Source: Sporosarcina ureae
GTDB lineage: Bacteria > Bacillota > Bacilli > Bacillales_A > Planococcaceae
NCBI RefSeq assembly: GCF_002109325.1
Contig: NZ_CP015348.1
Coordinates: 897,001 to 961,000 of the forward strand
Direction of reading: 5' to 3'
Length of the DNA: 64,000 bases
Shown here: positions 15,816 to 23,072 of the stretch, one piece after another
Layout: the number at the start of each line of letters is the position of its first letter
How positions within the stretch are numbered: position 1 is the stretch's first letter
Notes under the pieces: generated by a model
Told to the model about the DNA's origin: nothing
What the model saw: only the letters and a program-made list of their open reading frames with translations
Databases searched by the model: none
Program-made: the position numbers and the translations under genes

Positions 15816-16892
15816 TCAATTTTTCACAATCCACTGTCCAGATTTAGCGTCTCTTCCCATAGAGAACGCTTGCTCCACGACTCCTTCGCGTCCATATTGA
15901 TAACGTATTTCCACTCTGTCTTCATTGATTGGAATGGCTCTGCGATAAGCAGCCTCGAGGAATAGTTCTCCGATTCTGCTCGTTTCCGCGAATACCGATG
16001 ACTCAGGTAGTTTATTCAAACCGGTGAGCTGATCATATAAATACAAATCGAAGTACTCTTCGGCTGTATAATCACTCTTCATTTGATCAGTCAAATAATC
16101 GATGTAGATTGACTCGGTTCTTTCTTCAGTTGCGACACCAATTAATTTACCGTAAATTTTATGCACTGGCGTGACGGTCGCTCCTTGAACCGTCCCCTTT
16201 GCCGGGAAGTGGTTCAGCAGTAAATATTCCCGCGCGTTCAACAACTGATCATATCCGCCAGCAATCTTGACGTTTTGTTCTGTATAGCGATCCATCAGCT
16301 CGGACGATAACTTGTTGCCGTTAATGTTCAGCTTACCGTCTTGCAAGACAACACGATCTCCAGGTACCGCCACGACTTCATAATAAACACCTGTATACGT
16401 CGGCAAGTGACTATTCGTATTCGTAAAGGTCTTCACTATGTCACCTGGCTCATAGACCGTAGCATCGTATAGATCCGCTTTACGTTCTAGAACTGGATGA
16501 TATGTGTCCGTACTAAATTGCAGTGAAAAAGATTCATCATCGACATATAATAGACCGTCCACTTCCTTCGCCTCAGGCAATGAAGAAAATTCTTCGTAAT
16601 CAATGGACGATAGTTGTTCTTTCTTTTGAAGCGCAGAAATCAACGCCATATCGTCAAGTGGATCATACGGTGTGCCCGGTCCTTGATCAGAAGAGATTTG
16701 ATTGTCCGGCATCAAGTTGAACACGAGCAACAAGGCGACAACGGGTAATGCCGCTGTGACGAGCAAAGCTTGCCAAGAAAACTGTCTCTTTCGCGAAGGT
16801 TGGAGGTCATCGTGCACGCGCTGTTTAATTCGACGTTCCTGTTCTGTTGTATCGCCCATCATTTGGTCGAGTTTTCGTTTAAAGTCATTCAA
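15816..16892 (-). CDS. Anti-sigma factor with signal-peptidase-I-like extracytoplasmic domain
   Basis: From its TTG start the protein has 358 residues: about 37 cytoplasmic residues (MNDFKRKLDQMMGD...) for sigma binding, one membrane segment (roughly 38-58), and a large outer domain. Part of that domain reads like signal peptidase I boxes C-E: EPGDIVKTF, YYEVVAVPGDRVVLQDGKLN, EYLLLNHFP and IYGKLIGV. The catalytic Ser box is not evident and the box D Lys-Arg pair reads Tyr-Glu, so it should be inactive. AGGAGGTGG six bases before TTG at 16892 and the overlap with the sigma gene's stop fix the start and imply coupling. It presumably holds the neighbouring ECF sigma factor. Confidence 0.8.
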   Translation of the reverse strand: MNDFKRKLDQMMGDTTEQERRIKQRVHDDLQPSRKRQFSWQALLVTAALPVVALLLVFNLMPDNQISSDQGPGTPYDPLDDMALISALQKKEQLSSIDYEEFSSLPEAKEVDGLLYVDDESFSLQFSTDTYHPVLERKADLYDATVYEPGDIVKTFTNTNSHLPTYTGVYYEVVAVPGDRVVLQDGKLNINGNKLSSELMDRYTEQNVKIAGGYDQLLNAREYLLLNHFPAKGTVQGATVTPVHKIYGKLIGVATEERTESIYIDYLTDQMKSDYTAEEYFDLYLYDQLTGLNKLPESSVFAETSRIGELFLEAAYRRAIPINEDRVEIRYQYGREGVVEQAFSMGRDAKSGQWIVKN

Positions 16893-17385
16893 AGTCGTCC
16901 ACCTCCTCATCTTCAAAAAATCCCTTCAATTGCAACTTTGCTCTACGTAATCGAGTCTTGACCGTGTTTTCATTGAGCCCTAGAAATAATGCGATTTCCG
17001 CAATCGATTGCTCGTCATAATAATATAAAAGTAGAGGCTCGCGATATTTCAGCGGCAGTTGGAATAAGTGTTTTTCAAGTGAAGCGAGCTGCTCTTGCTC
17101 AATGATTTGTTCTTCCGAGCTTTTGGTTGATACGAAAATCGTTTCAAATACGACATCTTTTTTATGCTTCCAGGAGCGCAAATAATCTTTTGCACGATTC
17201 GCCGTCATTTTCGTCAAATACGTTTTAAGAGAGGCTTCATTGCGAAATTGGTCGCTCTTCTGGAAGTACGTGACGAAGACTTCCTGCACGACATCTTCAG
17301 CAGTTGACCAGTTTTTCACGTATAGATAAGCGATTCGTACTAAATAACGCGAATGCTCATTCATTATTTGATCCATTTCATTCAT
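16885..17385 (-). CDS. ECF-type RNA polymerase sigma factor
   Basis: A 166-residue group IV sigma factor. Region 2 (residues 8-65) holds RYLVRIAYLYVKNWSTAEDVVQEVF; region 4 (105-160) is a helix-turn-helix with LPLKYREPLLLYYYDEQS, then LGLNENTVKTRLRRAKLQLK. It belongs with the SigV/SigM/SigX-like proteins of Bacillales. It is the middle gene of a three-gene operon: deacetylase 19 bases upstream, anti-sigma overlapping downstream. The operon promoter has the ECF consensus, so the factor probably drives its own expression. Confidence 0.93.
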   Translation of the reverse strand: MNEMDQIMNEHSRYLVRIAYLYVKNWSTAEDVVQEVFVTYFQKSDQFRNEASLKTYLTKMTANRAKDYLRSWKHKKDVVFETIFVSTKSSEEQIIEQEQLASLEKHLFQLPLKYREPLLLYYYDEQSIAEIALFLGLNENTVKTRLRRAKLQLKGFFEDEEVDDFE

Positions 17386-17404
17386 TTGGGTTAGTCACTC
17401 TCTT

Positions 17405-18694
17405 CTATGGCCATCTCATGTCTCCGTCAACATACGTTGCAAAATCTTTAAACGACCTTTTTTCTGTCATGCCAAATCGATTCACTTCATAATTGGAACG
17501 ATCCATATTGGCATATCCTTCTACTGTTGTATAGCCAATTAGTAATCCTACTTCTTTAGCAGCCGCGATAAATTCATCATTATATTGGCCATATGGATAC
17601 GCGATCGAAATAGCTGACGGTACATGGTGCAAATTCAGCTTCAAATCTTCGATAATTTCCTCTTCGGAATGTTCGAAAACTAAACCCGCTCCGCTTTCTA
17701 TCCCTAGCTCGTGCAATGCGCATGTGTGGGCTTCAAACTGGAAGACATCTGTCATTTCTTTCAGATCTTCCGCATCAAGATACTTCAACAACCCGCCACC
17801 GTCAAATGCCGGTGCCCCTTTTCCTCTGTCCAAACGTGAAGAAATGATGTGGTGAGGTGAAGTAAAACCGTATTGCTTCAAGACGGGATACGCATATTTC
17901 TTCGATGATAATAATCCATCGTCAAATGTAATAATCAAAGCTTTTTCGGGTATGACTAATCGCCCTTCAAGATAATCATACAATTCTTGTGAAGTCAGCG
18001 TCGTAAATTGTTCATTGGCTAAATACGCCATTTGCTCTTCAAATTTTTCAAGTGAGATTGTACTCATTTCTGTTTCCATTAGTTTACGTGGCAGTACTTG
18101 GTGATACAGCAATACCGGCAAGCCTTCATCCATTTCCGCGGATGACTTATGAATATAGCCGGCACGTTCACCGACTTTGATAATATACCAATCGTTTTCT
18201 TCCTGCACAACTGGATAGCGATAACCTTCCCTCAATTGCATGAGGATACCACTTTCACGATTTGCTTCCGAATAGACCGGTGTTTCTTCAGCTGTTTTTA
18301 CTGCCCCGAGACGTTCTGCATGTAACGGTGCTTTGATCACGTTCTTTTCCACCTTTGCCTGTCCTTTACGAATAAAAGCTGGCATCTTACCTACTCGAAT
18401 CTCGTAATATTCCTCATCTTCACCAATGATCGCAACCGCTTGATTCGCTTGCAGTTCACCAATTCGGACAAGATTCTCTTGCTTCATATACATCGGTTGG
18501 TTTTGTGTAAGTGTGACTACCTGTTCAAATTCTCTCTCTGTAATGAACGGTTTGCTTTGTATAGTTTCCGCAAATGCCGTGGCTGGCTGCTCATGGAACA
18601 GTGGCACTTCATTCAAATTCCACTTGGCTCCATCTCCCATTATAAATAAGAGTAAGCTCGCTAGTAACAACACACAGCTATATATTTTCTTCAT
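17405..18694 (-). CDS. Secreted polysaccharide deacetylase with SH3-like N-terminal region
   Basis: The 429-residue protein has a signal peptide (residues 1-20), an SH3b-like region (about 60-190, with YYEIRVGKMPAFIRKG and WYIIKVGERAGYIHKS) and a NodB deacetylase domain from about 200. Catalytic motifs are ITFDDG, the metal-binding His pair in FEAHTCALH, and IAYPYGQYN. Carbohydrate esterase 4 enzymes of this type (IcaB-like) remove acetyl groups from GlcNAc polymers at the cell surface. It leads the ECF sigma operon, behind a matching ECF promoter; the SH3-like region suggests wall binding. The polymer substrate is unknown. Confidence 0.9.
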   Translation of the reverse strand: MKKIYSCVLLLASLLLFIMGDGAKWNLNEVPLFHEQPATAFAETIQSKPFITEREFEQVVTLTQNQPMYMKQENLVRIGELQANQAVAIIGEDEEYYEIRVGKMPAFIRKGQAKVEKNVIKAPLHAERLGAVKTAEETPVYSEANRESGILMQLREGYRYPVVQEENDWYIIKVGERAGYIHKSSAEMDEGLPVLLYHQVLPRKLMETEMSTISLEKFEEQMAYLANEQFTTLTSQELYDYLEGRLVIPEKALIITFDDGLLSSKKYAYPVLKQYGFTSPHHIISSRLDRGKGAPAFDGGGLLKYLDAEDLKEMTDVFQFEAHTCALHELGIESGAGLVFEHSEEEIIEDLKLNLHHVPSAISIAYPYGQYNDEFIAAAKEVGLLIGYTTVEGYANMDRSNYEVNRFGMTEKRSFKDFATYVDGDMRWP

Positions 18695-18728
18695 GTGAAT
18701 CCCCCTATTATCATTTGCGCACCCTACA

Positions 18729-18754
18729 GACGGAGGAATACAGAAAAAGTTTCA
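18729..18754 (-). promoter_or_regulatory. ECF sigma promoter of the deacetylase-sigma-anti-sigma operon
   Basis: On the minus strand TGAAAC (18754-18749) and CGTC (18732-18729) are separated by exactly 16 bp, the SigM/SigV/SigW-type consensus. The site is 35 bases before the deacetylase start, so it should give an autoregulated operon. Confidence 0.8.
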
Positions 18755-18800
18755 AAAGTTTTTTAGAAAGTTTTTTATCGATGAGAACCGTATAACGTAC

Positions 18801-18847
18801 ATAAAAAGAAAAAGCATACTTTCGCCCTTTTTAGAACGAAAGTATGC
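18801..18847 (-). terminator. Terminator of the GMC/SCO1 operon
   Basis: A perfect 11-bp stem (gcatactttcg / cgaaagtatgc) followed by a T-run on the minus strand, 36 bases after the SCO1 copy B stop. Confidence 0.85.
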
Positions 18848-18882
18848 CTGATTTAGTTATATAAATTATTTTTCAAATAACG

Positions 18883-19452
18883 CTACTTCCCTAAAATCGT
18901 CTTCACATCTTCGACTAGCAAGTCATTATCCGTAGCGCTCATGCCATTATACTGTTTGACAATCTCGCCGTCAGGATTAATTAAATAAAAGAAAAAGCTG
19001 TGGGATCGCTGACCGAGCGCTCCTTTTTCCAATACCGCCTTAAATGTATTCACAGACAACTTACGAATTTCTTCAAAATCATAGCCTGTTAAAAACGTCA
19101 TCGTATCTAGGTCGGCTCCATAATCTCTTGCATAATCTCGCAATATTTCAGGTGTATCCAATTCCGGATCGATACTGAACGAAACAATTTGCGGTGTTAC
19201 ACCTTCTTCTTTCAAACTCTCCTGAATACTGACCATATTCGCTGTCGTTCGTGGACAGACTGTTGTACAGTGCGTATAGGAAAAATAAGAAATCCACCAA
19301 TCACCTTTCAAATCATCCAGCGCGAGTGTATTCTCGTCTTGTGTAGTAAACTCGAAATCCGGTAATTCTTCGGACATATTCGTTTCGATTTGATTGGAAC
19401 AAGCACTGAGAAATACGGCTGTCAACAGGAGAAAAAGTATTCGGATATTCAT
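18883..19452 (-). CDS. SCO1/SenC-family lipoprotein (copy B)
   Basis: A 189-residue paralogue of the SCO1 gene at 11368, sharing nearly every motif: lipobox LSAC, CTTVCPRT metal/redox site and the conserved His in RSHSFFFYLINPDGE. GAGGAAA is best spaced for the ATG at 19452 rather than the one at 19458. It is the last gene of an operon with a GMC oxidoreductase and its subunit 3-like partner, which suggests a redox or copper maturation role tied to that enzyme or to the terminal oxidase it feeds. Confidence 0.9.
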   Translation of the reverse strand: MNIRILFLLLTAVFLSACSNQIETNMSEELPDFEFTTQDENTLALDDLKGDWWISYFSYTHCTTVCPRTTANMVSIQESLKEEGVTPQIVSFSIDPELDTPEILRDYARDYGADLDTMTFLTGYDFEEIRKLSVNTFKAVLEKGALGQRSHSFFFYLINPDGEIVKQYNGMSATDNDLLVEDVKTILGK

Positions 19453-19537
19453 AAGCATCTTTCCTCGCTATAATCTATATAAAGAAAGGAGAGAGGCTTC
19501 GATCTCCCTCTCCCCCCTTGTCACATCTTTAATTGGT

Positions 19538-21298
19538 TTACGCTTTTGCGCTTTCTTCCTTTTTGACCAACTGGCCTCCGCCGTCCTCGAGGAACTTGAT
19601 CATTCCTTCAGCTGCACGATACGCGAGAGCACCAACTGTCGCTGTAGGATTGGAGCTACCCATCAATGGGAATGAAGATGCCCCTACTACGAATAAATTA
19701 TCCATATCCCATACTTGTGAATAGTTATTGACAGCAGATGTTTCAGGATTGTCTCCCATGATGACGCCGCCACCCGTATGATCGGAAAGTGATGTCTTAT
19801 CAAATTCTGTTTCATCCGTAATTTCAGGAACTGTAATATAATCCGCGCCCATTTGCTCTAGTAACTCTTTTCCTCTTTGGTGAGCATATCGGACAATATT
19901 GCGGTCTTGGTCATGGAACTTACTCGTAACACGCAGCAATGGATCACCAAACATATCTGTATACGTCAGATCTAAGTCCATATAGTTTTCACGCCAAGCG
20001 AGTGCACCATTTTGTTGCTGAACGTCTATACGACGGTTTGCATAGAAAATGGACTTGTCTTTAAATTCTTTCCCCCAAGAAGGAACACCTGCCGGAACGT
20101 GGTTATTCGTAATCGGTCGATCTCCTCTTTGAGACGTACGCAAACAGAAACCATGCAAGAAATCGAGTTTCGTATGATCCAGTTGCTCCACGTTGAAATC
20201 ATCCATCGTCACACCAAGTGCACCCGTACCTGCATAGCGGTTGAATTTCTTCTCATCGAAGAATCCACGTACGCGTGTGTGCGTCAAGTTACGTTGGTGT
20301 GCTGTCAAGTGACTACCGATCACACCCGTTCCATTTTTCGGATTATACGGTTTCCCGATTTCCGATAAAAGCATTAAACGCGTATTCGTAAATGTAAATC
20401 CTGCCACTACGACTAGATCAGCCGGTTGGATGAACTCATCACCTGTTTCCGTATCTACATATTTGATACCGACAGCTTTTCCATTTTCATGTACAATTCG
20501 GACTGCATATGAATTATTGCGTAACTCATAATTACCCGTTTTATTGGCAGTAGCCAAGACCGTAGCGATTGGATCCGCTTTCGCTCCAAAATCACAGCCA
20601 AACGATTCACAAAATGCACAGTAAACACACGCATTAATTGTTTCGCCGTCTGGATTTGTATATGTTTCTGAAATGTTGGCAGAAGCAATACGATACGGGT
20701 GATACCCTAAATCTTTCGCTGCTTTCGTGAATGTACGAATGATATCCGTTTCTTTCATCGGTGGTGTAGGATAATCATCTGAACGCTGACCTGGTCGCAA
20801 TGGATCGGGCTCCCCAGAGATGCCTCCCGTTTTTTCAAACTGGTCATAATACTTTTCTAGTTCGTCGTATTTTATACCCCAGTCCTGAAGTTGCATATCT
20901 TTCGGAATGATTTCCTCTCCATACTTTTCCACAGTCTTCGTGCGAATTTCGAAATCTGTCGGAAGCCAGCGATAAACCATACCGTTCCAGTGAACACCTG
21001 AACCGCCAGTAGCAGTACCATTAATAGCATTCGTATCGTTACTACGGTTTGGTGTCGCAGTTTCATCCAGCGTATTACGAATCGTCAATGTTTCCTTGTT
21101 CAATTCCTGGAACATGAGTTTCCGCACATCATAACGCAATTCATCTTTTGAACCGACGAAATCGTCTCGTTTCTGTGCCTTACCTCTCTCCAGACCTACT
21201 ACTTTATATCCTTTTTTCGTTAATTCAGCTGCTGCAATACCGCCTGCCCAGCCTGAACCTACGACTACTACATCTACTTTTTCCAATGTTTTTACCAT
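19538..21298 (-). CDS. GMC-family FAD oxidoreductase (gluconate/sugar dehydrogenase large-subunit type)
   Basis: The 586-residue protein has an N-terminal FAD site VVVGSGWAGGIAAAELTKKG, a Cys-rich stretch ACVYCAFCESFGCDFGAK near residue 223, and a C-terminal GMC block (SSFPLMGSSNPTATVGALAYR). It matches large subunits of membrane gluconate or sorbitol dehydrogenases. There is no export signal; the partner subunit encoded upstream carries a Tat signal and probably exports it by hitch-hiking. AAAGGGGAG precedes the ATG, 24 bases after the partner's stop. No cytochrome c subunit is encoded nearby, so the electron acceptor is unclear. Confidence 0.9.
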   Translation of the reverse strand: MVKTLEKVDVVVVGSGWAGGIAAAELTKKGYKVVGLERGKAQKRDDFVGSKDELRYDVRKLMFQELNKETLTIRNTLDETATPNRSNDTNAINGTATGGSGVHWNGMVYRWLPTDFEIRTKTVEKYGEEIIPKDMQLQDWGIKYDELEKYYDQFEKTGGISGEPDPLRPGQRSDDYPTPPMKETDIIRTFTKAAKDLGYHPYRIASANISETYTNPDGETINACVYCAFCESFGCDFGAKADPIATVLATANKTGNYELRNNSYAVRIVHENGKAVGIKYVDTETGDEFIQPADLVVVAGFTFTNTRLMLLSEIGKPYNPKNGTGVIGSHLTAHQRNLTHTRVRGFFDEKKFNRYAGTGALGVTMDDFNVEQLDHTKLDFLHGFCLRTSQRGDRPITNNHVPAGVPSWGKEFKDKSIFYANRRIDVQQQNGALAWRENYMDLDLTYTDMFGDPLLRVTSKFHDQDRNIVRYAHQRGKELLEQMGADYITVPEITDETEFDKTSLSDHTGGGVIMGDNPETSAVNNYSQVWDMDNLFVVGASSFPLMGSSNPTATVGALAYRAAEGMIKFLEDGGGQLVKKEESAKA

Positions 21299-21321
21299 TC
21301 TGTTCTCCCCTTTCCTAAAGT

Positions 21322-22101
21322 TTATTTAGGTTGATAATCCGTCAGGCTGACCTGATCCATTTTAATAAATTTATCTTCTTCGATCATGTTGGCGTAAGAT
21401 GCGATAGCTACTGGATATTCTTTCATTTTCCAGCCTTTCATATCTCGGTTACCACCATATAAGGGATCACAGTACGCTCCTTCAAGCGTAGTTGAACGCA
21501 ATAGTGCAAAGAATGCCTTTGAGGTAATTCCTTTTACTTCTACTTTGTCATCTGCAAAGTCCGTCATGATTTCTAATTGTTGATCTTCTGTTGCTTTAAT
21601 GAAATTCGTATCGAATCTCTTTTGGCTCTCCATATCCATTGCACGCAGTCCATTAATGAAAATCTGCCCACGATCTAGGCTTGAATCTGCTGCGGAAGTT
21701 TTAGGACCTTTAAAGGGACCTTGTCTGTAATCGCCAACGTTAGACCCGTAAGGACCCGCAAGTTGCTTGTCAATATAATACGGAACGCCTAACTCTATAG
21801 CACCAGGACCGTTATCGTCTTCAGGGAAGATTCGCTCAACGGCTTGCTCCAAAATAGCAAAGTCCGCCATGCGCGTGAAATACATACGCGCTTCTTCATA
21901 ACGCTTCTCTTTAGCTGTTCCTTTGTCCGCAGTGGAATTCGCGTTGTTGTTATTTTTAGAGCGGCTTGTAAATAGTCCTCCAAGCAACGCACCACCGGCT
22001 ACCCCACCGACAGCAATTCCTGTGTTCTTGACGAAACTGCGGCGGCCCGGATCTGAAACTTCATTTGTGTTTTTGGGGTTATTTGTATTATTATCTGCCA
22101 T
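21322..22101 (-). CDS. Gluconate 2-dehydrogenase subunit 3-like protein with Tat signal
   Basis: The 259-residue protein begins with an Asn-rich stretch and a Tat signal, PGRRSFVKNTGIAVGGVAGG (twin Arg at residues 19-20), then a domain of the subunit 3 family (FPEDDNGPGAIELGVPYYID, and YCDPLYGGNRDMKGWK near residue 213). Such small subunits pair with a GMC FAD subunit and carry it through the Tat system. AAAAAGGAGGA precedes the ATG. It is the first gene of the three-gene operon ending in SCO1. Confidence 0.9.
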   Translation of the reverse strand: MADNNTNNPKNTNEVSDPGRRSFVKNTGIAVGGVAGGALLGGLFTSRSKNNNNANSTADKGTAKEKRYEEARMYFTRMADFAILEQAVERIFPEDDNGPGAIELGVPYYIDKQLAGPYGSNVGDYRQGPFKGPKTSAADSSLDRGQIFINGLRAMDMESQKRFDTNFIKATEDQQLEIMTDFADDKVEVKGITSKAFFALLRSTTLEGAYCDPLYGGNRDMKGWKMKEYPVAIASYANMIEEDKFIKMDQVSLTDYQPK

Positions 22102-22474
22102 GAGCTTGTCCTCCTTTTTTGTATGAATACATCACTTCTACAACACCGTTGCACTCTTCATATATACACAATAATTAATAATTTGAATGCGTATGCACAG
22201 ATGTATGAATTTGTACATGTAGACAATGCGATCAGAAGATATAAATAATATCACAATAATAATTTACTATTCTAAATATTTTAGAGTACTATGTACAGTG
22301 AAATGTTCAGTGTATCTATTTCAATCTATTAAACCTGCATATTTCATTTTTAGACAGTAATCTACATTAGCGATTCAACGTTCGCTAGTATATTTATTTT
22401 CATTCCTATAACTATTTCCTAAAATGGCACATCATCACCCCTCTTTTTCATACACTATGAGTGAGGTGAAAACT
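22102..22474. other. AT-rich divergent intergenic region
   Basis: This 373-base gap between the divergent GMC operon and cwlJ must hold both promoters. It is AT-rich with many short A/T blocks. I cannot assign a convincing -35/-10 pair and see no open frame with a ribosome site. Confidence 0.4.
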
Positions 22475-22915
22475 ATGGCGAGAGTCAAATATCGAAATTC
22501 AGATGTCGACTTAATGGCAAGAATGATGAGAGCGGAAGCCGAGGCGGAAGGTAACCAAGGCATGCTATATGTTGGAAATGTAATTGTCAATCGCGCAGTA
22601 GCCGATTGTCTGGACTTCAGGGATGTGCGTTCGATCAACGATGTAATCTTCCAAATACAAGGCAATAATTATTCATTCGAAGCCGTACAAAAAGGAAACT
22701 TGTTCTACCAACGTGCAAGAGAATCTGAAAAAAGATTAGCTGAACGGACTCTAACAAACTGGCGTCAACATCCTGCCCACTATGCGCTATGGTATTTTAA
22801 TCCATACGCCCCTTGCCCGCCTACTTGGTATGGTCAGCCGTTTACAGGGCAATTTAAAAATCACTGTTTCTATGAACCGCAACCTGGGACTTGTGATAGT
22901 GTCTATATGGGTTAA
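22475..22915 (+). CDS. cwlJ: Spore cortex-lytic germination hydrolase CwlJ
   Basis: From the ATG at 22475 the protein has 146 residues, like B. subtilis CwlJ. It matches throughout: SDVDLMARMMRAEAEAEGNQ with the catalytic-type Glu, GMLYVGNVIVNRA, FEAVQKGNLFYQRARESEK, LWYFNPYAPCPPTWYGQPF and KNHCFYEP. CwlJ is a coat-associated cortex hydrolase activated by Ca-dipicolinate during germination; it has no signal peptide, as here. GTGAGGTG lies before 22475; the upstream ATG at 22424 adds an unconserved extension. No gerQ gene is adjacent. Confidence 0.92.
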   Translation: MARVKYRNSDVDLMARMMRAEAEAEGNQGMLYVGNVIVNRAVADCLDFRDVRSINDVIFQIQGNNYSFEAVQKGNLFYQRARESEKRLAERTLTNWRQHPAHYALWYFNPYAPCPPTWYGQPFTGQFKNHCFYEPQPGTCDSVYMG

Positions 22916-22991
22916 AAAGCACCATAGATTAGACTCAATTGAACATTTTGAATGAAACTGATAAACTGTACCTATTACACTATTTAACGCG

Positions 22992-23040
22992 AAAAATAAC
23001 CACCTTCCACTCAGGCAGAGCAGAGGGTGGTTATTTTTTT
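22992..23040 (+). terminator. Terminator of cwlJ
   Basis: The stem aaaaataaccacc / ggtggttatttttt with a 21-base loop ends in a T-run. Confidence 0.85.
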
Positions 23041-23072
23041 ACTAACTCACATATTGTCTAGGGGGACTATCA

